Source of the DNA: CALODP01 sp942492055
GTDB lineage: Bacteria > Bacteroidota > Ignavibacteria > Ignavibacteriales > Melioribacteraceae
Direction: 5' to 3'
Assembly: GCA_942492055.1 (NCBI GenBank)
Contig: CALODP010000015.1
Span: 930,001 to 994,000 of the forward strand
DNA: 64,000 bases
Shown one piece after another: positions 16,926 through 26,623 of this stretch. The notes under the pieces are model-generated. The model did no database searches. It was not told the DNA's origin and saw nothing but the letters and a program-made list of their open reading frames with translations. The stretch's first letter is position 1. Each line of letters opens with the position of its first letter. The translations under genes and the position numbers were made by a program.

Positions 16926-19503
16926 CTTTCATTTTGGCTAATGCGATTCTGATTTTACCGTAACTTATAAAAGAAGGGAGCCGTGATTTCAATTCTTTAA
17001 GATCGGTTCCTCCTTTGTGAATTTCTTCCGAAATAATATCTAGTTCCCCTCGATTGTATAATTTTGTGATATCCAGATCAGGATAATATGATACAATCGA
17101 TTCAATTTGCATAGAAACAACTGCCTCGGGTAACTTTGTTATCGAAGAGATTTCGGAAAGGGGATAACCCTTTTGAATTAATATGAAAGTCTCTTTAAGA
17201 GTTATAGGCAATTCTTTTTGTGCCTCATTTTCTTCCGGAGCTACATTCTCTCCGAATTGATTTATTATTTCCAGAAAATCTTCTCCTATCTTATTAAACA
17301 TCCTTTGGTTGAATCCCGAAATACTTAATAAATTAGAAGGTGATTTTGGAGAAGTTTTTGCAATTTCTCTGAGAATTTCATCAGGGCAAATAACAAAATA
17401 GGATTGAGAATATCTTCTTGCCGCAGTGTCACGAGCTTCTTTAAGCTTGTTGAACAATTCCAGATTTTCAGCAAAGTCATTCCCTTTTTCGCCGTTGATG
17501 AAATCATCAATTGCGCAAAATTCATCTTTCCCTTTTTCATCCAAAACAACAGTTCCGTTGAATTGTTTTAGAAATCCCAAATCGGCAAGTTCGTCAATTC
17601 TAACCGAGAGTATTTCTTGTGAAAAGTGTTTGCAAATACCGAAGTTTGTGAATTTCCTCAAAGAGGGATGATCCGAATCTCCGACTAATACCTTTACTAA
17701 GTCCTTTTTCTTTATGGGTATTTTTGCTTCGTGAACAGTATTCAAAATGATATCTTTCAGATATTCATCGGTAACATAATTGTTGTGATCCTCACCGGTA
17801 CAATTATCGCATGTTTCGCACTTATATCCGTTTGAGACCTGCCCGAAATATCGGAGAATAAAATTAAACCGACATGAATCGGAATGGCAAAAATCTACCA
17901 TCGTTTGAAGCTTATTGCGGGAATTGCTAATTAGTTCTTCTACTCGTTCGTCATTCAATTGCAAATATCTTGCGTCGCAGCGTGCGGCAGTAAGTTTAAT
18001 TGAAGGTTTCCCGGACGGTTCTTCGTAATCGATTATGCCAAGTTGATTTAGCTTTTCAAGAAGGGAAATTATCTTTCGGAACGGTTTTTCCATTTCTTTG
18101 GACATAGCTTCTATATTTATCGGAGTAGTTTGAACAAATACATTATTCCCGTATAAGCGAAGAATCCAAAGTAAAAGATCTTTAATTTCGAAATTGTTCA
18201 ATCCGTCAATAAATCTTCGCAGATCTTCACGCGAAATTGCAACTTTCGCGTAATGTTTGAGAGCCATTTCCGGTATTATTTGTAAATACTTCGATTGCTG
18301 AAGCACTTCCAAAGCTTTCATTACTTTTGCGTACGGAATATCATTTATCTGGCATAGTTTCAAGAATTCCTGTCCGATCGGAATATACTTATCTGTCATA
18401 CTTCCCAAAGCGACGGATGCGAAATTACAAACTGTGTTGTATACTTTCTCAACATCTTCTCTTTTCGGGTAATTTTGTTCGATCAGGAATTCCTGAATTG
18501 AACGATCTCTAGGTTCGTATAATAGAAAGACTTTCGAGTCATTTCCGTCTCTTCCTGCACGTCCTATTTCCTGATAATAACTCTCGATTGTTCCCGGCAT
18601 GTTAAAATGAATAATCAGCCTGATATCTTGCTTGTCTATTCCCATTCCGAAAGCGTTAGTAGCTACAATTATTTTTACTCTGTCGCTAAGAAAGTCGTCT
18701 TGAATTACTCTTCTTTTCTCATTTTGTAAACCGGCGTGATAATAATGCGCTTGCAAATGATTTGCCAAAAGGAATTCGGCAACACTCTCAGCGTTCTTTC
18801 TTGTTGAAGTGTAAATTATCGCCGGAGAAGGGAAACGTTTCAATAACTCCAGTACTTTTTCTTTCTTATTTCTGGTCTTTATTACATTCAGATGTAAATT
18901 CGGTCTCTCGAAGCCTTTTATGAATAATCTCGGAGATTTCAAATCCAGTTCCGCAATAATATCCTTTCTTACTTCTGGAACCGCTGTAGCTGTGAAGGCC
19001 GATAACTTTTCAACCTCCAGAAATTCGCAAAACTCATTTATACGTCTGTAACTCGGACGAAAATTGTGTCCCCATTCGCTGATACAATGAGCCTCATCTA
19101 TAAAGATATATTCCGGTTTGATGTGTTTGAGACGATCAATAAAATATCTGTTCTCAAGTTTTTCGGGAGCTACATAAAGCATCTTTAGTTTCCCGAAAGC
19201 TACATCATTTAATATCTTTTCGGTCTCCGGAAAGCTTTGAGAACTATTTATAAAGGCAGCTACCGGTTCTATACTGTTTATCGAATCAACCTGGTCTTTC
19301 ATCAAAGCGATAAGTGGAGAAATAACCAAAGAGAAGCCATCGGCTATTAATGCGGGTATTTGATAGCACAACGATTTTCCTCCTCCTGTCGGGAGAATAG
19401 CCAGAACATTGTTCCCTTCGATTATGGTATCTATTATTTCTTCCTGAAAAGGACGGAATTCATCGTAATTGAAAAAGTGTTTTAATGCTTCTTTTGGAGT
19501 CAT
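16918..19503 (-). CDS. recQ: ATP-dependent DNA helicase RecQ, long form
   Basis: This 3'-5' DNA helicase acts in recombination and replication repair. It has the motif 0 region FNYDEFRPFQEEII, Walker A AILPTGGGKSLCYQ, the DEAH box IFIDEAHCISEWGH, motif III SAFTATA and motif VI QEIGRAGRDG. A Zn-binding RQC part follows (Cys near CRFNFILRYFG and CETCDNC), then an HRDC domain (KEARDTAARRYSQ onward, about residues 630-700). The last 110 residues include a helix-turn-helix-like segment (YPLSEISSITKLPEAVVSMQ) found in long RecQ proteins. At 861 residues it exceeds the E. coli enzyme (about 610) mainly through this tail. Confidence 0.94.
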   Translation of the reverse strand: MTPKEALKHFFNYDEFRPFQEEIIDTIIEGNNVLAILPTGGGKSLCYQIPALIADGFSLVISPLIALMKDQVDSINSIEPVAAFINSSQSFPETEKILNDVAFGKLKMLYVAPEKLENRYFIDRLKHIKPEYIFIDEAHCISEWGHNFRPSYRRINEFCEFLEVEKLSAFTATAVPEVRKDIIAELDLKSPRLFIKGFERPNLHLNVIKTRNKKEKVLELLKRFPSPAIIYTSTRKNAESVAEFLLANHLQAHYYHAGLQNEKRRVIQDDFLSDRVKIIVATNAFGMGIDKQDIRLIIHFNMPGTIESYYQEIGRAGRDGNDSKVFLLYEPRDRSIQEFLIEQNYPKREDVEKVYNTVCNFASVALGSMTDKYIPIGQEFLKLCQINDIPYAKVMKALEVLQQSKYLQIIPEMALKHYAKVAISREDLRRFIDGLNNFEIKDLLLWILRLYGNNVFVQTTPINIEAMSKEMEKPFRKIISLLEKLNQLGIIDYEEPSGKPSIKLTAARCDARYLQLNDERVEELISNSRNKLQTMVDFCHSDSCRFNFILRYFGQVSNGYKCETCDNCTGEDHNNYVTDEYLKDIILNTVHEAKIPIKKKDLVKVLVGDSDHPSLRKFTNFGICKHFSQEILSVRIDELADLGFLKQFNGTVVLDEKGKDEFCAIDDFINGEKGNDFAENLELFNKLKEARDTAARRYSQSYFVICPDEILREIAKTSPKSPSNLLSISGFNQRMFNKIGEDFLEIINQFGENVAPEENEAQKELPITLKETFILIQKGYPLSEISSITKLPEAVVSMQIESIVSYYPDLDITKLYNRGELDIISEEIHKGGTDLKELKSRLPSFISYGKIRIALAKMKAT

Positions 19504-19662
19504 CTCTCGGTCTGATTTCTTAGCGATAATAGTCGTTTGGTAATTCCTTAATAGTTCTGTATTTTAGAAATTACATACAAAACTTACCAACAATAAGTGA
19601 CCATATCAAATAAAACGTAATAGATTAATAAAATACTGCCATGAAAAGAAAAGGACTATCGA

Positions 19663-20589
19663 ATGAACGCTCTTGAAGTTCTGAACCTGACAAAAATTTA
19701 TGAGAAATCTTCCAAGACAAAATCGGTTGTTGCCCTGAAAGACTTTTCCCTGAATGTACAGAAAGGAACTATTTTCGGATTGCTCGGACCAAATGGCGCC
19801 GGAAAGACAACCTTAATCAAAGTACTTCTAGGAATAGCCGGAGCAACATCCGGGGAAGCAAAAATCTTTGGGGAAGATATCGGCAATTACAGAATTCGGG
19901 AACGAATAGGGTATTTACCCGAAAACCATCGATTCCCTAATTATCTGAATGCCGAAGAGGTTTTAAAGACTTATGCGAGATTGAGTAATTATACCGGATC
20001 TGATCTCGATTCCAAGATCGATTATCTATTAACGACATTCCATTTGGAAAAATGGAAAAAGACAAAGATAAAGAAGTATTCCAAAGGAATGCTGCAAAGA
20101 TTGGGCCTTGCTCAGGCTGTAATTAACGATCCTGAAATACTTTTTCTTGATGAACCGACCGACGGTGTTGACCCGATCGGAAGAAAGGAAATAAGAGATT
20201 TTCTGTTGGAGCTTAAAGCAAAGGGGAAAACTATTTTTATTAATAGTCATCTTCTCTCGGAAGTTGAGAGAGTTTCCGATCGGGTTGCGATCTTAAATAA
20301 AGGGGTATTGCTTCGTGAAGGAACTGTTGAAGAGTTAACTACCGAAAAGGAAATATACGAATTCACTTTCGCGGATAATGTTGATTTTGATATTCTCTCG
20401 CAAGTATTAGGAATTAATTCCCTTGATAAAAAAAATGGATCTTATTCGGTTAAAGTTGAAAACACGGATGAACTTAATGCTCTGATTGATAAAATTCGCG
20501 GGAAGGGCATTAACATTATCTCGTTGGTGCAAAAAAAGAATTCGCTTGAGGAAAAATTCATCTCTGTTATTAAAAACGAAGAAAAATAA
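19663..20589 (+). CDS. ABC-2 type transporter, ATP-binding subunit
   Basis: Single ABC ATPase domain with Walker A GLLGPNGAGKTTL, Q-loop region YLPEN, signature YSKGMLQRLGLAQ and Walker B ILFLDEPTDGVDP, then the H-loop INSHLLSEV. The remaining 80 residues are the small regulatory C-terminal domain common in ABC-2 exporters. It is the energy subunit for the membrane protein encoded 12 bp downstream. The substrate is not predictable. Candidates in this family include lipids, polysaccharides, peptides and copper-related cargo (NosF-like). Confidence 0.92.
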   Translation: MNALEVLNLTKIYEKSSKTKSVVALKDFSLNVQKGTIFGLLGPNGAGKTTLIKVLLGIAGATSGEAKIFGEDIGNYRIRERIGYLPENHRFPNYLNAEEVLKTYARLSNYTGSDLDSKIDYLLTTFHLEKWKKTKIKKYSKGMLQRLGLAQAVINDPEILFLDEPTDGVDPIGRKEIRDFLLELKAKGKTIFINSHLLSEVERVSDRVAILNKGVLLREGTVEELTTEKEIYEFTFADNVDFDILSQVLGINSLDKKNGSYSVKVENTDELNALIDKIRGKGINIISLVQKKNSLEEKFISVIKNEEK

Positions 20590-20601
20590 TCGGATACTCT
20601 C

Positions 20602-21423
20602 ATGAAAAATATAATGGAAATTACCAAACTAACTTTTAAAGAGGCAATGTCGAAAAAGATTTTCATAACCTTTCTCGGGTTGTCAACTTTTGTTCTTCTC
20701 CTTTTTGCTATAGTTTTCGGATTGATTCCTATTGAAGATTTTAATTCGATGATTCGTGTAAATGGCAAATCACCTGTCGATTTCTCATCTGTTATAGTAG
20801 ATAAACTAAAGATGTTTATGATTTTTCCTCTCTACGGCGGAGGTTTGTTCCTATCGGTCTTTTCCGTCTCCGGATTTATCCCGGCAATGCTTGAGAAGGG
20901 GAATATCGATCTCTTATTATCAAAACCAATATCACGTGCCCAGTTGATTTTGGGGAAATATTTCGGTGGAATATTAATTGTACTGATGAATATAACTTAT
21001 CTTGTATTAGGTCTCTGGCTTTTAATCGGAATCAAATTTGCAGTGTGGAACATCTCTTTTCTTGTTACTATTCCCGTTATTGTGTTCGCTTTTGCCGTAC
21101 TCTACTCGTTAATCATTTTTATTGGAATCATTACGAGAAGTTCCTTGTTAGCGATTATGCTTTCATATTTGATCTTTTTTATTTTGTCCCCGCTATTGGC
21201 TGCTAAAGAAGCGGCAAGTTTTCTTACGGATGGAAGCATTTGGGGGACGATTATTGATATTTTATATTATGTAATTCCTCAAACTTCCGAACTTGGAGGA
21301 ATTGCGACCGATATTGCGGCCGGTGGGGTTATTGCGGATATGAGTCCGATTTGGGTTTCGATAATATTTATCTTTCTCACAATCTTCGGAACTATTACTA
21401 TTTTTGATAAAAAAGAGTACTAA
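20602..21423 (+). CDS. ABC-2 type transporter permease
   Basis: A 273-residue protein with six hydrophobic segments and a short cytoplasmic N-terminus (ITKLTFKEAMSKKIF) that precedes the first helix, as in ABC-2 permeases. The conserved cytoplasmic-loop motif LEKGNIDLLLSKPISRAQLILGK matches the region that contacts the ATPase. Paired with the ATPase 12 bp upstream, it makes a two-gene exporter, homodimeric if no other permease exists. The start ATG at 20602 is followed by another at 20614, and either could be used. Confidence 0.88.
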   Translation: MKNIMEITKLTFKEAMSKKIFITFLGLSTFVLLLFAIVFGLIPIEDFNSMIRVNGKSPVDFSSVIVDKLKMFMIFPLYGGGLFLSVFSVSGFIPAMLEKGNIDLLLSKPISRAQLILGKYFGGILIVLMNITYLVLGLWLLIGIKFAVWNISFLVTIPVIVFAFAVLYSLIIFIGIITRSSLLAIMLSYLIFFILSPLLAAKEAASFLTDGSIWGTIIDILYYVIPQTSELGGIATDIAAGGVIADMSPIWVSIIFIFLTIFGTITIFDKKEY

Positions 21424-21563
21424 TCTTAGAAAAATTTGGAAAAGTAAATCGTTTTTAGTATGGTACGGATTTTGTTTTATATAAGGGTTGCATGTCTTAT
21501 TTAAGAATATGCGGCCGATCTTTGTTTTTGTTTCATAAAAATATTTTAAACGTAGGGAATAAA

Positions 21564-22511
21564 ATGGCAGAAAATGAAAATCAAGTAACTCGCCTGGAAG
21601 ACTTACTTGGTACAATGGCTCAAAAAAACGGCGACGCGAATAGAATCGAATCAGTCGCTATTATCGGAGCCGGTACAATGGGGCAGGGAATAGCTCAAAC
21701 TGTTTCCGCTGCCGGAATTGATGTTAAAATTATTGAGAAAACCGAAGCGCATTTGGAAAAAGCCAAAGAAAGCTTAAAAGCCGGAATGGAATATGAAATC
21801 TCCAGATGGGCAATGACAGGTAGCGAAATGAAGTCGATTCTTAGCAGAATCTCATGGTCCTTGGAGATGGAAGATGTTAAAGAATGCGACATCATTATCG
21901 AATCGGTTGAAGAGAATTTCCAACTCAAAAGACTGATCTTCAAAAAACTTGATGAAATCGCAAAACCTGATACTATCCTTATCTCTAACACTTCAACTCT
22001 ATCATTAACCAAAATTGCCGAAATAACAGAAAGACCTGATAAAATCATCGGTGTTCACTTTTTGAATCCGGTCCCTAAGGTTCCTTTGGTTGAATTGGTT
22101 AAAGGATTGGAAACTTCCGACGAAACTGTTGATAAAGTAAAACATTTTGCAGCTAAAATCGGTAAAACCCCTATTGAAGTTTACGAATATCCCGGTTTTG
22201 TTACTACCAGAGCTATTGTTCCTTATCTTAACGAAGCAATGTTTATTCTTCTCGAAGGTGTCGCTTCTGCCGAGGATATCGATACTGCAATGAAATTAGG
22301 TTATAACCTGAACATGGGTCCTTTGGAAATGGCCGATACTATGGGATTGGATGCCGTTCTGGAATGGATGACTCAACTTTGGACAACACTCGGTGAACCG
22401 AGATATCGTCCTTGCCCGATCTTAAGGAAATTGGTTAGAGATCGTAAATTGGGTAAGAAAACCAAAGAAGGTTTCTTCAAGTATGACGATAATGGAAAAA
22501 TAATCAAATAA
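21564..22511 (+). CDS. 3-hydroxyacyl-CoA (3-hydroxybutyryl-CoA) dehydrogenase
   Basis: NAD-dependent enzyme that interconverts 3-hydroxyacyl-CoA and 3-ketoacyl-CoA. The Rossmann start VAIIGAGTMGQGIAQ, the substrate block SNTSTLSLTKIAE and HFLNPVPKVPLVELVKG, with the catalytic His, identify it. In most members the last block reads HFFNP-x-P-x-M, and here Val takes the Met position. A nearly 30-residue leader (MAENENQVTRLED...) precedes the Rossmann fold. The frame is open up to 21492 but the ATG at 21564 has a better ribosome site. The size of 315 residues fits the single-domain butyryl pathway enzymes. ackA follows 16 bp after the stop. Confidence 0.92.
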   Translation: MAENENQVTRLEDLLGTMAQKNGDANRIESVAIIGAGTMGQGIAQTVSAAGIDVKIIEKTEAHLEKAKESLKAGMEYEISRWAMTGSEMKSILSRISWSLEMEDVKECDIIIESVEENFQLKRLIFKKLDEIAKPDTILISNTSTLSLTKIAEITERPDKIIGVHFLNPVPKVPLVELVKGLETSDETVDKVKHFAAKIGKTPIEVYEYPGFVTTRAIVPYLNEAMFILLEGVASAEDIDTAMKLGYNLNMGPLEMADTMGLDAVLEWMTQLWTTLGEPRYRPCPILRKLVRDRKLGKKTKEGFFKYDDNGKIIK

Positions 22512-22527
22512 TTGTTCAGGGGATGAA

Positions 22528-23742
22528 ATGAAAATATTAGTATTGAACTGCGGAAGTTCATCGATAAAATATCAGTTTATTGATACTGATACACAAGTTG
22601 CCCTTGCGAAAGGCCAGGTTGAAAGAATCGGAATGAGTAGCGCGATTCTTACTCACAAACCGCAAGGAAAAGATAAAATTAGAATAGTTGGCGAAATATT
22701 AGATCATACTATCGCTATTGAGTATGTTATCGCCGTTTTGTTAAGCCCTAATCATGGCGTAATTAAAGATAAGTCTGAAATAGATGCTGTCGGTCATAGA
22801 GTTGTCCACGGTGGTGAAGATTTCTCCGGTTCCGTTCTTATTACAGACAGAGTAATGAAAGTTTTGGAAGAGAATATTGAATTGGCTCCTTTGCACAATC
22901 CACCTAACATTAGCGGTATCAACGCTGCTAAAGCTCATCTTCCAAATACTCCGATGGTTGGTGTATTCGACACAGCTTTCCACGCTAAGATGCCCGATTA
23001 CGCTTACCTGTATGGTATTCCTAATGTTTTGTACAAAAGATATAAAATCAGACGTTACGGTTTCCACGGAACATCACATCGCTTTGTTTCCGAAAGAGCT
23101 GCAGCTATGTTGGGTAAACCGATAGATCAGCTGAAAATCGTAACTGCTCACTTAGGAAACGGCGCAAGTATGGCCGCGGTTAAAGATGGCGTCTCAGTTG
23201 ACACTTCAATGGGATTTACTCCTCTCGAAGGATTGTTGATGGGAACAAGAAGTGGCGATATGGATCCGTCCGTTATTACATATATTATGGGTAAAGAAGA
23301 ACTTAATCTTTCCGAAATGAATACTCTATTAAATAAACACAGCGGTCTTTTGGGAATCAGTGGCGCGTCAAGCGACATGCGCGAAATTGAAGACGCTTAC
23401 CTTGCCGGGGACGAAAAAGCTGTTACTGCTTTTAACATTTTCTGCTACAGAATAAAAAAATATGTCGGCGCCTACGCTTCCGCTATCGGTGGAATGGACG
23501 CTCTCGTATTTACCGGGGGAATCGGCGAGAACTCTCCTTTGGTTAGAGAAAAAGTGTGTAATGAGATGGAATTCTTGGGTCTCGAATTGGATGAAGAGAA
23601 AAACAACAATACCGACGGCGAATGCGAAATCTCCAAAGATGGCGCTAAGGTTAAGATTCTCAGAATCCCTACTAACGAAGAGTTGGTAATTGCTATGGAT
23701 ACTGCCGAGATCGTAACAAAACAACTTGACGAACAGAAATAA
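22528..23742 (+). CDS. ackA: Acetate kinase
   Basis: This enzyme transfers phosphate between acetyl-phosphate and ADP. Signatures: N-terminal VLNCGSSSIKYQ, RYGFHGTSHRFVS with the phosphoryl-contact residues, AHLGNGASMAAV, LMGTRSGDMDPSV and FTGGIGENSPLVR. The length of 404 is typical. The start is supported by GGGGA about 5 nt upstream. The close spacing to the 3-hydroxyacyl-CoA dehydrogenase gene suggests one operon ending at the terminator. No phosphotransacetylase gene lies next to it, so its acetyl-phosphate source must be encoded elsewhere. Confidence 0.95.
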   Translation: MKILVLNCGSSSIKYQFIDTDTQVALAKGQVERIGMSSAILTHKPQGKDKIRIVGEILDHTIAIEYVIAVLLSPNHGVIKDKSEIDAVGHRVVHGGEDFSGSVLITDRVMKVLEENIELAPLHNPPNISGINAAKAHLPNTPMVGVFDTAFHAKMPDYAYLYGIPNVLYKRYKIRRYGFHGTSHRFVSERAAAMLGKPIDQLKIVTAHLGNGASMAAVKDGVSVDTSMGFTPLEGLLMGTRSGDMDPSVITYIMGKEELNLSEMNTLLNKHSGLLGISGASSDMREIEDAYLAGDEKAVTAFNIFCYRIKKYVGAYASAIGGMDALVFTGGIGENSPLVREKVCNEMEFLGLELDEEKNNNTDGECEISKDGAKVKILRIPTNEELVIAMDTAEIVTKQLDEQK

Positions 23743-23768
23743 ATTATTGATATATAGATTTCTTCTTA

Positions 23769-23796
23769 AGGCGTCTCATTCGAGACGCCTTTTTTT
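23769..23796 (+). terminator. Rho-independent terminator after ackA
   Basis: A 9-bp perfect stem AGGCGTCTC/GAGACGCCT (23769-23777 and 23782-23790) with an ATTC loop runs into seven T residues. It ends the dehydrogenase-ackA transcript. Confidence 0.9.
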
Positions 23797-23888
23797 ATGT
23801 TTATAAACATTTAATTGATAAACTTGTATTATAGTATTCGGACTGATATTATATTTCGTTTTTTAATTAAAACAATTTGTGGGGGATT

Positions 23889-24701
23889 ATGAAATCATAC
23901 TTATCGAATATCATGATAGGTTTATTATTGTTTTCATGTGTTGTAAGTGCTCAGAATATCAATATGGAAAGACTACCCGGTGAAACAACTGATATGACTC
24001 TTTCTTTCCAGAAACCTTCTTATCCATTTTCCGATAATTTAACAACACTTTCCGGATTGTATAAACTTGAAGCTAATATCCCTGTTAGCAGAAAAGTGAA
24101 TATGATCATTAAGTTACCGTATGTTACTATGAAGGCTAAGAAGAGCTTTTATGGGAAAAGTGAAAAAAGTGGATTAGGCAACCTTGAGTTAGGTATTCAA
24201 CGAAAATTCGGGTATAGTGGTAAATCTGCCCTTACTTTGGCTCTTACTATTCCGAGCGTCAATGATGAAATATCATCTTTGGGGATGTATGGTGATTTTT
24301 ATGACGCCTTTGCATATGTGCCTCGTGCAATTTCATTGCATGCGAATTATTCTCATGCTACCAATTTGGGGAAAGTATTCTTTGTTGGCGGAGAAATAGG
24401 ATCTACTCTTTTAATTCCCACTGAAGGAGATACCCCGAACGGCGAGGTGTATGTAAATTACGGACTTAACGCCGGATATAATATCAAGGGACTTTTCCTA
24501 AATATTGAATTCACAGGAAGGACATTAGTTACGGAAGATGAATATAGTTTTTCCGATAGAACCTTTACAAATTTGGGCATTGGTGCCGGATGGCATTTAG
24601 GCGATTTTACTCCTGCGATGTTCTACAAATTCTATTTGAACGATGGACTTTCCGACATTATTGACGGTGTTTTCGGACTCCGCCTGTCATATTCAATTTA
24701 A
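23889..24701 (+). CDS. Outer-membrane beta-barrel-like protein, function unknown
   Basis: A 270-residue protein with a signal peptide (IMIGLLLFSCVVSAQ). The mature part is all beta: alternating hydrophobic strands, many aromatic residues at strand ends, and a C-terminal strand ending LRLSYSI, as in outer-membrane barrels. The pattern (IPVSRKVNMIIKLPYV, FGYSGKSALTLALTIPS) resembles uncharacterised transport-type barrels of Bacteroidota. The in-frame TTG at 23877 is less likely than the ATG at 23889, which follows GGGGG at the right distance. It is a single-gene unit bounded by the terminators at 23.78 and 24.74 kb. Confidence 0.72.
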   Translation: MKSYLSNIMIGLLLFSCVVSAQNINMERLPGETTDMTLSFQKPSYPFSDNLTTLSGLYKLEANIPVSRKVNMIIKLPYVTMKAKKSFYGKSEKSGLGNLELGIQRKFGYSGKSALTLALTIPSVNDEISSLGMYGDFYDAFAYVPRAISLHANYSHATNLGKVFFVGGEIGSTLLIPTEGDTPNGEVYVNYGLNAGYNIKGLFLNIEFTGRTLVTEDEYSFSDRTFTNLGIGAGWHLGDFTPAMFYKFYLNDGLSDIIDGVFGLRLSYSI

Positions 24702-24731
24702 GTATTACGAATATCTTTGTTAAGTAATAGA

Positions 24732-24757
24732 AAAGCCTCACTATTCAGCGAGGCTTT
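24732..24757. terminator. Bidirectional terminator hairpin between convergent genes
   Basis: An 8-bp stem AAAGCCTC/GAGGCTTT lies between the convergent barrel gene and M28 peptidase gene. T-rich tails on both strands are short, so it is probably a shared weak terminator. Confidence 0.6.
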
Positions 24758-24768
24758 CCATTTATAAT

Positions 24769-26334
24769 CTATTCATCCTTAGGCTCTGTATAATATCCCT
24801 CTCTGTTAAGAAGATGATCCAGATTTGCCACTCCATATACAACAATCGCTGTTACTATGGAAGTATGATTCTGATATTCCGGAATCGACTTGTTATACAA
24901 ATCTCTCTCGGTATGCCATATTTCGTAATAACTGAAATTATATCCCTTAGTATCCGATGTCCCGAATGTCATCGTAGGAACTCCTTCAACGGCAAAAGGA
25001 CCACTATCGGTTCCCCACGGTTTTATAGGGCGCGCAATCGGCTCTCTTGTGTTTAGCGTAAAAGGGAAGTCCGGATTGATATCATTTAACGGAGCGCAAA
25101 TATTCTCGAAATCACTCCTCATTGCCTCGGTTACCGAAATACTGTTGGCAACTGTCGGACCTCCGTCCCTGTTAAACATGTTCGATATTCTATCCAACTT
25201 ATCCTTGTTTTTCTTAATCCAGCTTTTGGAACCTAACAACCCGAACTCTTCTCCGGCCCAAATGCAAACAAGAATAGTACGCTTCGGTTTCCCTCCGGCC
25301 TTCATTATCAAACGGGCAGCTTCCATTGCCGGAGTAGCTCCCGATCCGTCATCTACACCACCGGTTCCTACATCGAAAGCGTCCAAATGACCACCCATTA
25401 TTACATACTCGTCCGGATATTCTGTCCCCGGTATTATTCCTATCACATTGTGGAATTTAACCGGACCCATCTTGAAATGATTCCTTATATCAAACTCCAA
25501 CTCAAAGGTTCTCCTTTCCTTAGCCATTTGCTTGATCTTTTCGTACTGATGCTCATCAAGTTTAATATCCGGAACTGTAGGAAGGTTATCCCAAGTCATG
25601 TTGTCGATATTCTTTCTGTCGTAAAGAGCTGTAATCGGAACTTCCGTGGATTGAATTATCCCCTTAATTCCCGCCTCACGCATCTCTTTGTAAAATAAGG
25701 CCGGTTCTTCTATTAAAGGTATTAAATCCTTCTTCTTTCCCGAATGTCGGTTTTCCCAGTTTTCTTCACGGATTTTGTCATTCTCTTTCTCTATCTCTGC
25801 GTTTTTTTGCTTGATGGAATCTCTCTTTCTATCCGCATCTTCCGAATAATCTATCGGCCATCCGTTGCTATTCCCCGAAATCAAAACCCAGGCTCCTTTC
25901 AACCTCTTTTTCATTCGGTCAAATTGGTATTGGGTTTTCGGCTCAATTAAAACATGTCCTCTTTGAACTCCCTTGGTCCCACATGTATAAGATGGAGTAG
26001 CAAAATGGAGAATCATCCCTTCATCCGAAAGCATCCTTCCGAACCACGGGCCACGATTAAAACCTACCGGTACTTCCCCCGCTTCATCCATCTCAACTTG
26101 CATGCCCCATTCGCGGAATTTATAGGCAACCCATTCGGCGGCGTTTTCATAAGCGTCGGAACCTACCAACCTTCCTCCGAAACGATTACATAGTATATCC
26201 AGATGATCCATCGTTTGATTATTACTCTTGCCTATCTCTATTATTTTTTCAACAACCGGATCATATTGCGAAAATGTTATACTCGAAATGAATAATATAA
26301 CTAATAGGGTAGGGAGTATGGAAATGTGTTTCAT
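24769..26334 (-). CDS. Secreted M28-family metallopeptidase (carboxypeptidase Q/aminopeptidase-like)
   Basis: Exported di-zinc exopeptidase. A signal peptide (LPTLLVILFISSITFSQ) is followed by a PA-type insert region and the catalytic M28 domain. The metal site is visible as GGHLDAFDVG, VDDGSGA, WAGEEFGLLGS (general base Glu plus metal Glu) and NRDGGP, with a final His in EIWHTERDLY. Length 521 and the order match plasma-glutamate-carboxypeptidase-like proteins, usually periplasmic or surface peptide scavengers. A charged coiled-coil segment (DRKRDSIKQKNAEIEKENDK) sits in the inserted lid region, which is unusual. The gene is monocistronic with a convergent barrel gene. Confidence 0.9.
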   Translation of the reverse strand: MKHISILPTLLVILFISSITFSQYDPVVEKIIEIGKSNNQTMDHLDILCNRFGGRLVGSDAYENAAEWVAYKFREWGMQVEMDEAGEVPVGFNRGPWFGRMLSDEGMILHFATPSYTCGTKGVQRGHVLIEPKTQYQFDRMKKRLKGAWVLISGNSNGWPIDYSEDADRKRDSIKQKNAEIEKENDKIREENWENRHSGKKKDLIPLIEEPALFYKEMREAGIKGIIQSTEVPITALYDRKNIDNMTWDNLPTVPDIKLDEHQYEKIKQMAKERRTFELEFDIRNHFKMGPVKFHNVIGIIPGTEYPDEYVIMGGHLDAFDVGTGGVDDGSGATPAMEAARLIMKAGGKPKRTILVCIWAGEEFGLLGSKSWIKKNKDKLDRISNMFNRDGGPTVANSISVTEAMRSDFENICAPLNDINPDFPFTLNTREPIARPIKPWGTDSGPFAVEGVPTMTFGTSDTKGYNFSYYEIWHTERDLYNKSIPEYQNHTSIVTAIVVYGVANLDHLLNREGYYTEPKDE

Positions 26335-26623
26335 TAAACAAAACTCCTTGTTGATCTATTATGATGTAAAGCTTATCCTTTATCGGATGGAATTAAGATA
26401 AAAAAGAATTAGTCTAAAAGAAAGAACTTGAATAAAACTATATTGTAATGTAGTTTGCTAACCCTAATAATACGCCAAAATATCAACATGAAAATCTGAT
26501 GTGTGGACTACCATAAATATTATCCCTTTTCAACTCGAAAGGGAAGATAGTAACTGATACTCAGGTTCACTGGAAATTCATTTTACTAATTATTCTAAAT
26601 ACTCTAATACGGAGGAGTAATTC

